Part shown: in pieces, positions 56,262 to 64,000 of the stretch
Position numbering within the stretch: the stretch's first letter is position 1
Layout: each line of letters begins with the position of its first letter
From: Rhynchopus sp. YZ270_cl-10
Taxonomy: Eukaryota; Euglenozoa; Diplonemea; Diplonemida; Diplonemidae
Direction of reading: 5' to 3'
Assembly: GCA_964035575.1 (NCBI GenBank)
Contig: OZ037891.1
Location: 1,240,001 to 1,304,000 of the forward strand
DNA: 64,000 nt
Notes under the pieces: model-generated
Database searches by the model: none
What the model was told of the DNA's origin: nothing
Seen by the model: the letters and a program-made list of their open reading frames with translations, nothing else
Position numbers and translations under genes: made by a program

Positions 56262-56367
56262 GTATACTGTGTATACTGTGTATACTGTGTATACTGTGTA
56301 TACTGTGTATACTGTGTATACTGTGTATACTGTGTATACTGTGTATACTGTGTATACTGTGTATACT
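56262..56367. repeat. (GTATACTGT)n minisatellite
   Basis: About 12 copies of a 9-mer. It sits beside an inverted copy (56150-56260) of the sequence next to the ACTGT array (55150-55320), so each arm of one inverted repeat has grown a different array. Confidence 0.9.
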
Positions 56368-56678
56368 CACAATTATCGCATTTTAATTTGCTGAGGTCCA
56401 AAAGTACCCCTAATGATCTTAGTACACTCTTGGTAAGCTCTTTTTAAGCCCTTAAATTAAGCCCTTAATTTCTTACTAAGCCCTTAGTAAGCTCTTAGTA
56501 AGAAACTAAGCCCTTAAATTAAGCCCTTAATTTTAAGGCACTCTAAAATTAAGGGCTTAAATTAAGCCCTTAATTTTAGAGTGCCTTAAAATTAAGGGCT
56601 TAATGTAAGAGGTGGGAGGTGGTATTTTTTCCTCCGGGGGGTAGGTCCTGGTAAGGGCTTATGGATGCCGTGCTCTAT

Positions 56679-57646
56679 ATTTCATAATTATTATACCTTC
56701 TTTTCGTCAGAAAAGAATGTATATGAGACAATGATATTTTGCTGTGCTTTTTTTGTACAGCTGTTTAGCTTATCTCAAAATGGCACCACAATGGGTACTC
56801 TGTTAAGGGTTCGAGAATGGTGTGTGCCAAGGGTATATCATACCTATAATGGTCTGGTTTATTGTTGCAGCCGAGTTGTGTTGTTGTTGTCTCAAAAAGG
56901 ATAAAATATACGAGGCTGTGACTGTGAATAAAGGGAAAGTAGAGCTCTGCACAGGTGGTAAACGACACTATTGAAAAATTCCAACAATTTATCAAAAAAA
57001 TAGAGTTGACAGAACTCAAGGCAGGCCTTAGTGTTGTCTTACGTACTGCTGTTTTTGGATGTCTCACAATCGCCAAAAAAAAATATCCGATTTGTTAAAG
57101 AATGTGTGTCTCTGTGCAGAATGAGGCCTGTTCACCAAAGAAAAAAAAAAAAAAGGTTTTTTCTTCCAGCTTTTCACTGTCTCCCAATCCCCACACTATT
57201 GGTTCTGTTCCCTTCTATTTTTTTTTATTTTCCGTTTTTTTTTCTGTCTCCAGGTTATGTGTCTAACTTTTGCCACTCTCTTTTCGCCAGAGTTTAAAAA
57301 AACTGATTTACTGATGTTCCACAAAACCCTTTCTCAGCGCGACCTGTCAGTTTTGGGCCTTTGTGAAACACAATTTCAGTTCTTTTTTCATTTCTCTCTC
57401 AAAAATCAAAAATGCTGATTTTCGAGTAGTACATATCCTGCCCCCTCCACCTCATCTCTCCAAAAAAAATATTCACAACAAACAAAAAACACAAAGACAA
57501 ATGCCTGTTCCAGCAGATACAAAAATAAAACAACAGACCCTGTTTATTTCCCTCCCTTTTTTTTTTTAATTCAGTAATCCTCATCCTCATCCTCATCCAC
57601 ACTCTAGCTCTTTTCTTTTGTTTTCTATCAAAAAAAGGGCGAAACT
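56679..57646. other. intergenic and leader of the kinase gene
   Basis: No gene. TTTAATTCAG (AG at 57574) and CACACTCTAG (AG at 57606) are candidate acceptors 73 and 41 nt before the start codon. Confidence 0.5.
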
Positions 57647-60130
57647 ATGGGAAACAAACCCCCGTCAACGAACACACGCAGCGAGAGTTTAAATTCTTCG
57701 CAAGCTTCCCCTACGAGCCCTAATCTGTTCAAGAAGAAGGAGGCGAAGGCGGTTTCGAAGGAGTTTTTGCTGGACAAATCTGTGTTGGAAGTTGTGAAGA
57801 AGTCATGGGACGGCTGCAAGGAGAGGGGGGAGTTGGAGCGCATTGGGGCGACACACTTTAAGATGTTCCTTTCAAGGTGTGGGGAGGCTGCACGGAAGCT
57901 GTTTATGACCACAGACTTGCGGAAGCAGCAGCACGTCATCACCCCTGTCGTGGAGTACATGATACAGAACCCCGACGAGGCAGCGCTGCATTCTCTTGCA
58001 GTGTACCATGCGCACCTTGGTGTGTCGAGTGGCGAGCTGCGCACCTTCTGCGAGTGCTTCGTCGAAGCAATGATGGACACCTTAGGCGAAGACGACCCAG
58101 AAGTGCGCCCCGCATGGGAGAAGGCAATGGGCACACTCACAGTAAACCTTGCCCGCGACCTTGATGAATGCAACAAAGTCATCAGCGAGATTGGCGACGA
58201 CCGCAACCAGAACACCTCCAACAAGCAGGCCGCACACCGCATGATGAAGTCGCGCACCTCACGCATGGGGAACATCCCGCTCGTGAAGCCAGAGACAAGC
58301 GGCTGGCTGCGCATCTCGATGTACGGCTCGCACCACGTGAAGCCGCCAAAGGTGAACTCCGAGCACCGTCTGGACCTCTTCAAGGCCCGCTGGACAGAGC
58401 TCCGTGGACAGTACCTCTACTACCGCATTCACGAGACGGACCGTCCAGACGGTGTCATCGATCTGTCGTCGTGCGAGCTCATTGACACCTCCAGCATGTC
58501 GAAGCTCCCGTCCCCCTCGGCCTTCTCCTTCGCCCTCCGCAATCATATGTCCCCGAAGTTCCCGTGGTACTTCGTCTGCTCGGGTGACGAAGAGAAGGAG
58601 GAGTGGTTTGCTGCGCTGCGCCGTGCCTGCAACCGTTTCTCCTTCATCCGCTCGGACCTCTACGTCGGGCAGCGTGTGCGTGTCTGCGGCAAGGAAGGAT
58701 TGCACGGCGTCTGCAAGTGGACCGGCAAGCACCATCAGCGTGATGGGCTGTACATCGGCATCGAGTGTGATACAGAGGTCCCGAACGGCACGACAGGGGA
58801 GGAGGGCGGGTCGCGCTACTTCACCTGCCCCGAGGGACGTGGCCTGCTGCTCCCTGCCTACCAGGTGGCGGCGTTGTGCCCCCTTGAGATCCAGGTGCAA
58901 GGAGAGCAGCTGCCGCAGAACAACTACACACCTGCGCAGTTTGAGTTCATCAAAGTCATCGGGAAGGGCTCCTTCGGGCGTGTCTGCAAGGTGCGTGAGA
59001 ACGCGACTGGCAAGATCTTCGCCGTCAAGATCCTGCAGAAGGCTGCTCTTGTGCGCGAGTCGCAGATCACAAACATCCGCCGCGAGAAGAGCATCCTCCT
59101 CAACATCCACCACCCGTTCATCGTCAAGCTCCACGCCGCCTTCCAGACACGTGGCCGCCTCTTCCTGCTCTTCGACTTCCTGACCGGGGGCGAGCTCTTC
59201 CACCACGTGCAGTCCTGCCCAGGCGGGCACCTGAAGGAGGAGGACGCAGTCTTCTACTACGCAGAGGTGGCGCTGGCAGTGGCACACCTTCACGAGAACA
59301 ACATCTTACACAGAGACCTGAAGGCAGAGAACCTGGTCCTCGACAAGGATGGACACTGTGTGCTCACAGACTTCGGCTTTGCGAAGACGGTGCTTGCGCA
59401 CGAACACAACACAACACGGTGCGGCACACTGCCATACATGGCACCAGAGATCCTGAAGCAGACTGCAGAAGGCTACGGGTACGCAGTGGACTGGTGGGCG
59501 TCGGGTGTGCTGCTGTTCCTGCTGCTGACGGGGTGCTACCCGTTCTGGGACCAAGACTCGCGTGAGACGATGAAGCAGATTGTGAACCGCAAGATCCGCC
59601 TCAACGCATTTCCGATGCGCCCCAAGCTCACCGAGCAGGCGCGTATCCTTGTCCTCAAGCTCATTGAGAAGGACCCCAAGGCACGTCTCTCATGCATCGA
59701 AGACATCAAACGCCAAGACTGGTTCACCGGCTTCGACTGGGACGCCTGTGCACGGCGCGAGCTCGTGCCGCCTTTCATCCCTGACTCTAAGGGGGCGAAC
59801 ACGAAATACTTTGACCCTGACAACTCGGGTGCAGGCAACTCCAACCCGCTCCCGATCGGGTGGAGCAGGGTATGTACTTCCCCCATCCCCTTTCCCCTTT
59901 CCCCTTTCCCCTTTCCCCAACCCACCAACTCACCACAGGACGCTGCCTTCGCGTCCTTCTACGACGTGCACGACGACTACAAGAAGCCTTCGATTGAGTC
60001 GACAGACATGTCGACGACAGAAGAGAACTCCCGCTTCATCATGAACATGAACCGATGGTCCGTCGAAAGCGACGGCAAGCTCTCCATGGAAGAAACTGCC
60101 GATGGCGAAGTTTTCACGTTAATGTCTTAA
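57647..60130 (+). CDS. globin-like/PH/CAP-Gly/AGC-kinase fusion protein
   Basis: Exons 57647-59869 and 59939-60130 with a 69-nt intron (GTATGT...CACAG, in frame); 804 residues. Residues about 42-170 look like a globin: EVVKKSWDGCKERG (A helix Trp), RKLF with Phe86 as CD1, RKQQHV with a Gln in the E7 zone, and HAHLGVSS with His121 as proximal F8. About 217-330 is a PH domain (SGWLRISMYG ... WYFVCSGDEEKEEWFAALRR). About 335-412 is CAP-Gly (YVGQRVRVCGKEGLHGVCKW, LYIGIECD, SRYFTCPEGRGLLL), with the usual GKNDG altered to VPNGTTGEEGG. About 431-692 is a complete kinase: GKGSFGRVCKV, AVKIL, HRDLKAEN, DFGFAK, CGTLPYMAPE. An AGC tail follows (RRELVPPFIPDS, KYFDP) and exon 2 adds the hydrophobic motif FASFYD. 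All catalytic residues are present. MGNKPP could be myristoylated. Domain order is inferred by eye. Confidence 0.85.
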   Translation: MGNKPPSTNTRSESLNSSQASPTSPNLFKKKEAKAVSKEFLLDKSVLEVVKKSWDGCKERGELERIGATHFKMFLSRCGEAARKLFMTTDLRKQQHVITPVVEYMIQNPDEAALHSLAVYHAHLGVSSGELRTFCECFVEAMMDTLGEDDPEVRPAWEKAMGTLTVNLARDLDECNKVISEIGDDRNQNTSNKQAAHRMMKSRTSRMGNIPLVKPETSGWLRISMYGSHHVKPPKVNSEHRLDLFKARWTELRGQYLYYRIHETDRPDGVIDLSSCELIDTSSMSKLPSPSAFSFALRNHMSPKFPWYFVCSGDEEKEEWFAALRRACNRFSFIRSDLYVGQRVRVCGKEGLHGVCKWTGKHHQRDGLYIGIECDTEVPNGTTGEEGGSRYFTCPEGRGLLLPAYQVAALCPLEIQVQGEQLPQNNYTPAQFEFIKVIGKGSFGRVCKVRENATGKIFAVKILQKAALVRESQITNIRREKSILLNIHHPFIVKLHAAFQTRGRLFLLFDFLTGGELFHHVQSCPGGHLKEEDAVFYYAEVALAVAHLHENNILHRDLKAENLVLDKDGHCVLTDFGFAKTVLAHEHNTTRCGTLPYMAPEILKQTAEGYGYAVDWWASGVLLFLLLTGCYPFWDQDSRETMKQIVNRKIRLNAFPMRPKLTEQARILVLKLIEKDPKARLSCIEDIKRQDWFTGFDWDACARRELVPPFIPDSKGANTKYFDPDNSGAGNSNPLPIGWSRVCTSPIPFPLSPFPFPQPTNSPQDAAFASFYDVHDDYKKPSIESTDMSTTEENSRFIMNMNRWSVESDGKLSMEETADGEVFTLMS

Positions 60131-60572
60131 ACAAGCGTTTCTTCTTTTAGCACAACGTCAATCTCGAAAGAATAAAATGTGGGGGGCCATCCTCGCAATA
60201 TCTCAATGTGTTTTCTTTGAAATTTTTGCGTCTAAAAAAAAGGAGTAAGTTATCAAGTGGTTGGGTGGGTTGGGGTTATGTGTGAATACGTCGCTTTTAG
60301 TATAGAGGAGGGGGAGGGGAGGGAGGGAGGGTTTCTTGGGTTATTTTTTTGTTGAGGAGAGCTTTCGTGATGAAGTTTCGAGTAGACGTGAATGGTGAAG
60401 GAAGGAGAGCGGCAGTGATCTGATGATCTGCTGCAAAGCCAGTGCCGCCGCCCCGACTGTAGAATGATGTGCGCGACTCACACACACACAAGATCACTGC
60501 ATGGAGTATCTCTGACATGTAGTGTCGTTGTGGCATCGTGTGCGATTATCATACCAAAAACGTATAAGAAAA

Positions 60573-60608
<36 letters not shown>

Positions 60609-61442
60609 CACAACAAAAAACAACGTTTTCTGAGTTCCTTGCCTTCCTTCCGTTTGGGCGCTAGCCATCGCATAGCTTGGGTCAACATCTTTTGACCAGC
60701 GTTGCATTTTTTTCTTCTTCTTTTTTTCGTTTGCATATTTTTCTGCCCTGATTGTCACCATAAAAAGGAGGTGCGCGTTGCAGCCATCTTTTTCGTGGCT
60801 GACCATGTTCAGATAATAAAGAAACGAATTTTTTTTTTGTTCTGTTTCGTTATTGTATGGCGACGGTAGTTAGGTGTTGTGCAGAGATCTCTCGTAGGGG
60901 TCTGTCAGAGAGATGGCTCTCCACAGGTTATACCAATAGGCTGTCTTTTACAGAACACCACCCCACTAACGAAAGGGCCCTTGCTGCTCTCAAAGTGAGG
61001 AGGGATGTGGGCTGACGATATCTTTCCAGCCTTCCCCTCTTCTTTTTTCCTTCCAAACTTGATGGATGTGTCTCTGGTGTTCGTTCATTTTACGTTTTTT
61101 TTTCTGTTGAAAGTGACTAAACATGAGAGGCTTTTGCTTTCTCTTTCAGGTGTGTTCACTAGAGCCACATTCAGATTATTTTTTTTTGAGAATCTTTCTT
61201 TTTGGCACAAAGAAATAAAAAATACCGTTTTCCAAACTGTCAGTATAGACCATCATTGTACTTTCCCTTTGATGGGAAAGTACATGAAACTAATTTAGTC
61301 TGGCAGACTGCAAACTTTGATTCACATTTGTGTCTTTCGAAGCGTAACTTTTGCCCCATTTTCTTTTTTTCATTAAAGGGGTTTCGAGAAATTTTTACGG
61401 GGAGAAAGGCGCTTTTTCTGTAGAGGGACGAGAATTCTTTCT
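60131..61442. other. intergenic, no gene seen
   Basis: AT-rich. An AG microsatellite at 60581-60608. A weak R1-like AAAGTGACTAAACATGAGAG at 61110. Confidence 0.5.
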
Positions 61443-61491
61443 TGCTTTCATACGGGGTTGGCATCAAGGTGCCCTGCATCAAATTACTTCC
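61443..61491 (+). repeat. dispersed repeat R2
   Basis: TGCTTTCATACGGGGTTGGC then AAGGTGCCCTGCATCAAATT; shortened copy. Confidence 0.5.
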
Positions 61492-61622
61492 TTTCGTTCT
61501 TCTGAAAGATATGTCTTGTGGGTACGGGAAGGTTATGTTCATCTATTAAGTTACTAATAGCAGCATATCACCCTGTGGTTATGTGTTTTCCATGATATGG
61601 GTTTACTTTATCGTCACCTAAG

Positions 61623-61701
61623 TGGTGCTTTCGGAAGTCGGTCAACGACCTGTCAGTGACGTGTCAGCGACCTGTCAATATCGACCCCTCCCGGAGCACC
61701 A
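61623..61701. mobile_element. tiny MITE, TGGTGCT family, copy 3
   Basis: 79 bp, ends TGGTGCTTTCGGAAG and TGGTGCTCCGGGAGG, 5-bp target duplication CTAAG (61618-61622, 61702-61706). Three spaced CTGTCAG-type units inside. Confidence 0.85.
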
Positions 61702-61878
61702 CTAAGGTCATTTCTCTTTCTTTAGGCCAGACTCTGTAAAAAATCCATTTCAAAGTAATACCGTTCGTTGTGCTTTCCCTTATTTTTTTTGGATTGATCA
61801 GCAAAACCCTGCCTTTTTTCGTTAGCCGTTCTTTTGAAATTCGAGATTTATTTTTTTCATCATTGGGGTTCCTTTTCT

Positions 61879-61924
61879 AAGGTGACTAATCACAGAGAGA
61901 CTTAGGTTCATCTTATATTTTTTT
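61879..61924 (+). repeat. R1 repeat
   Basis: AAGGTGACTAATCACAGAGA then GACTTAGGTTCATCTTATA and pyrimidine run. Confidence 0.75.
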
Positions 61925-62154
61925 CTTCAGGAGGCTTGGGGGGGGCGAGCGGGAAGGGCGGGGTTTTGCGTAAATGTGTCATCATACTGTAGTACACCCC
62001 CATCATTCCCCCTATTCTTGTTTTGTTTAGATCACAACCACCGTTCCGTTACTTTTTCTGTTCAGTTGCGTCATTCCACAGCAGCTCTTTTTTGTAGTCA
62101 GACCAATTTCCCCCTTTTTTAAAAGATGTGTACATTTGTACGTGATTCATCTTA

Positions 62155-63094
62155 GGGTAGATAAATAAATTTATTTGTTTCTTGTCCGAGACGTTTTGAA
62201 ATTCTGTACGTACGTACGGAAAAAAATATTAGTTGGGAAAAAAATGTTGGAAAAAAATCGCTACCATGGGAGCGGGGCAAGCAGAAGGGAGACAACTACA
62301 TTGATTTCACATGCCTCGTTGATGGTAGGTGTCATTGGGGGGGATACGGCGATGTTAGTTCTCAGTTTTTTATAATGTTCTTGTACGTTTAGCGGTTCGC
62401 CACTGCTCCCAGAACGCTTCCACATTTTGCGCGGATAGCGCCTTGCATGCTTCCGTGGCAGATCTTCTGCACGCTCAGCTCAGCATTTCCGAGGATGTTT
62501 CTGGCCTCGCCCTAAGTCCCGAAGGTCATCCCTTCACTGACAAGAAGGAAGCTCACACTTAGCCCTGAATGTTACGGAGCAGGCTTCGTGCCCACTTTTG
62601 GAAAGTCTGAAAAATCGTGTTTCGGGACCAAAAAAAAACACACCTCAAACAGTTGTGCATCAAGGGGTGGAAATAACAGTGTTTTGTGGCATTTCCGAGC
62701 CAATCCCGGGCTGTGGTGGGGGATATACGGAAAAATGGGCAAAATTTTAGTGACTTAAATTTTCACAAAGTATGAACCCATACTCGTAAGCAAGGGTCAT
62801 TTTCAGGTCTGCAAACCCAACTTCAGATGAAATTGTGTTGTTGACTGGGAACAGGTAGCGCCGCAGGCGCACGGTACCCAACTTTTTTCCTTTTTATTTT
62901 TTCCCTTTTCTCTGCTTTCTTTTGATTGCGCGAGCCGATTGCTTTCCTCGGTGGGGTCACAAGTGTGTCTAAAAACACTCTAAAGTACCGCTCAGGTCAC
63001 AATAAACATTTTTAAAAACAAACATTTTTTTCTGGGAATATCGAGATTCTGTACGTACGGTGGACAAGAAACAAATAAATTTGTTTATCTACCC
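62155..63094. mobile_element. PIF/Harbinger-like MITE
   Basis: 940 bp, ends GGGTAGATAAATAAATTTAT and, inward from 63094, GGGTAGATAAACAAATTTAT, flanked by TTA (62152-62154, 63095-63097). A 3-bp TTA duplication is typical of Harbinger elements. TACGTACGG repeats lie next to both ends. Inside, a coding-like stretch (about 62394-62563, RHCSQNASTFCADSALHASV...) is open for 57 codons but has no recognised family. Confidence 0.75.
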
Positions 63095-63097
63095 TTA

Positions 63098-63616
63098 CAA
63101 CTTTTTTTCTCTTTTGTTTCTGGGGTATGTAAACGTCTCGACACCACTTTCTGCAGCTGTTGTTGTTGTTTTTACCCCGTTTTTTTCGATTGTCCTGACA
63201 ATGGACACTAACGTTCTTTTTTCAGTAGCTATTCTATTGTACACTTCCCTCAAAAGCCAGGTGGCTTTGGGTGTATTGGAGGTAGGGGAGGGGGGGAGAA
63301 GGGGGGGAGGGGTGGGCAAGAGAGAGGACTGTGGGTTGTTATTTGTGTACAAAAAGTGAAGCAAACAAAACCCCCTTTCTACTCTATTATAACATAAAAA
63401 TTGGTGTAAAAAGGGTGCAGTCAGCCATAGACGTACGATCAGATCCCTGGGGGGATCTGGGTTGCTGACCACACCAAAAAAAGGGAAAAAAAGAACTTTA
63501 TCAAAAGATGTATTTCTAGCCCTTTGCGGAGGATCTCGCTGAGGGTTGTGCCCCCCTACCGTCGGTGGTCACTCTATTTAAAAAAAGCAAAAAAAAAAAA
63601 AAAAAACGGAGACAAT
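63098..63616. other. intergenic, no gene seen
   Basis: AT-rich with G-rich tract near 63280-63320. No coding signal. Confidence 0.45.
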
Positions 63617-63668
63617 AGTGGAGCACACTCTAGGGTGGCTACACTAATACAACCAAGTTTTCAAAAAA
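63617..63668 (+). repeat. dispersed repeat R4
   Basis: AGTGGAGCACACTCTAGGGT, GGCTACACTAATACAACC, AAGTTTTCAAAAA. Close to 18448 and 19796. Confidence 0.75.
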
Positions 63669-63755
63669 ACGGAGACAAAAAAATAACCAGAATTTAACAT
63701 AGATCCCTCTTATCTTTTACCCCCTTTCTCTCTCTCTCCCTCTCTTCTTTTCTCT

Positions 63756-63861
63756 AAGGTGACTAAGCACGAGAGAATGAATAACCAATGTTCAAAACAT
63801 TAAGTAATCTAACCAGACTAAGCACGAGAGGCTTAGGATAATCTTATAAACTTTTCTTTCT
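63756..63861 (+). repeat. R1 composite: R1 half, palindromic spacer, full R1, just upstream of a gene
   Basis: AAGGTGACTAAGCACGAGAG, the 32-nt spacer (63781-63812, same as 17532-17563), then GACTAAGCACGAGAGGCTTA and a long pyrimidine tract. The right R1 has the perfect CTAAGC/GCTTAG stem and lies about 57 nt before the start codon at 63918. Confidence 0.85.
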
Positions 63862-63917
63862 CTCTGTCCCCCTCTTTCTCTCCCAATCACATATAAAGGT
63901 ATTAACACAAACCGCAA

Positions 63918-64000
63918 ATGGTAGGGTTTTACGACAGATGCGTGGAGTCGTTACGCGCAGATGCGGACACTGCTGCGGAGGGTCTGTGTGGTGAGGTGGC
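63918..64000 (+). CDS. start of a gene cut by the window end
   Basis: Open frame from ATG at 63918, MVGFYDRCVESLRADADTAA then EGLCGEV, running off the window. GC-rich codon use as in the other genes, and the C/T tract of 63852-63890 lies just upstream. Too short to name. The change from AT-rich to GC-rich sequence at the ATG supports it. Confidence 0.5.
   Translation, partial: MVGFYDRCVESLRADADTAAEGLCGEV

Larger units (their letters stand above)
51249..56672. mobile_element. 5.4-kb inverted-repeat element with nested insertions
   Basis: Ends CACGGCATCCATAAGCCCTT and the inverse, with a 6-bp target duplication CTCTAT (51243-51248, 56673-56678). Both arms are built of TTAAGCCCTTAA / CTTACTAAG palindromes (51263-51395 continuing 53569-53620, and 56420-56660). 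Insertions: 51396-53568 and 53693-53939. The middle holds two simple-sequence arrays, a 24-bp hairpin, and a 68-codon frame at 54361-54567 (MRTPKTTKEDARKALLHLGT...) of unknown nature. Family not assigned. Confidence 0.8.

Noticed and set aside
58259-59293. 344-codon minus-strand frame
   Set aside because: It lies antisense to the kinase exon, whose motifs are unmistakable. Long antisense frames are expected in GC-rich coding sequence.
1-64000. tRNA, rRNA or spliced-leader genes
   Set aside because: I looked for T-loop and leader-like sequences by eye and saw none I could support. A proper scan (tRNAscan-SE, Infernal) could still find some.
1-64000. LTR or other virus-like elements
   Set aside because: No reverse transcriptase, integrase or capsid-like frame was recognised. 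All elements I could define have inverted ends and no such genes.

Overview
Protist nuclear DNA. Every intact gene I can support (13 complete, one cut by the window end) lies on the + strand. Genes have GC-rich codon use and zero to three short introns, mostly starting GTATGT or a close variant and ending CAG. They sit in AT-rich flanks full of poly(A)/poly(T) runs and transposons. Several starts follow closely behind a long C/T tract ending in AG (for example AG at 1192, 4998, 14086, 15520, 40357, 44904, 46731). One-strand gene order plus such acceptors suggests co-directional, possibly polycistronic transcription with trans-splicing, as in Euglenozoa. I saw no spliced-leader gene, so the lineage stays open; a diplonemid-like euglenozoan is only a guess.

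Layout: 1-1000 hAT-like element; 1267-3008 katanin p60-like AAA ATPase; 5001-6392 KIAA0930/DUF2045-like protein; 6.4-12.7 kb repeats and transposons; 12726-13814 ubiquitin-like/beta-propeller protein; 14191-15248 VAP-like ER tail-anchored protein; 15557-16300 dual-specificity phosphatase; 16.3-28.6 kb transposons and short dispersed repeats; 28739-29038 small zinc-finger protein, with an exact second copy at 35954-36253; 29.7-35.0 kb nested TA-flanked elements; a decayed minus-strand gene near 35.0-35.9 kb; 37130-38419 XLF/Cernunnos-like repair factor; 38886-39947 ubiquitin-like/LRR protein; 40412-42935 EML-type WD40 protein; 44911-46391 coiled-coil protein; 46767-48650 second dual-specificity phosphatase; 51.2-56.7 kb nested transposon complex; 57647-60130 a kinase with globin-like, PH, CAP-Gly and AGC kinase domains; 62.2-63.1 kb Harbinger-like element; 63918 onward a partial gene.

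The genes do not form one pathway. Katanin, EML and the CAP-Gly kinase all point to microtubules, and the two phosphatases and the kinase to signalling. The most unusual gene is the globin-PH-CAP-Gly-kinase fusion, which could couple haem or gas/redox sensing to a microtubule-linked AGC kinase. The most unusual non-coding signal is a set of short repeat families, seen only in gene orientation, one of which can fold into a small hairpin and lies in gene leaders and in one intron.
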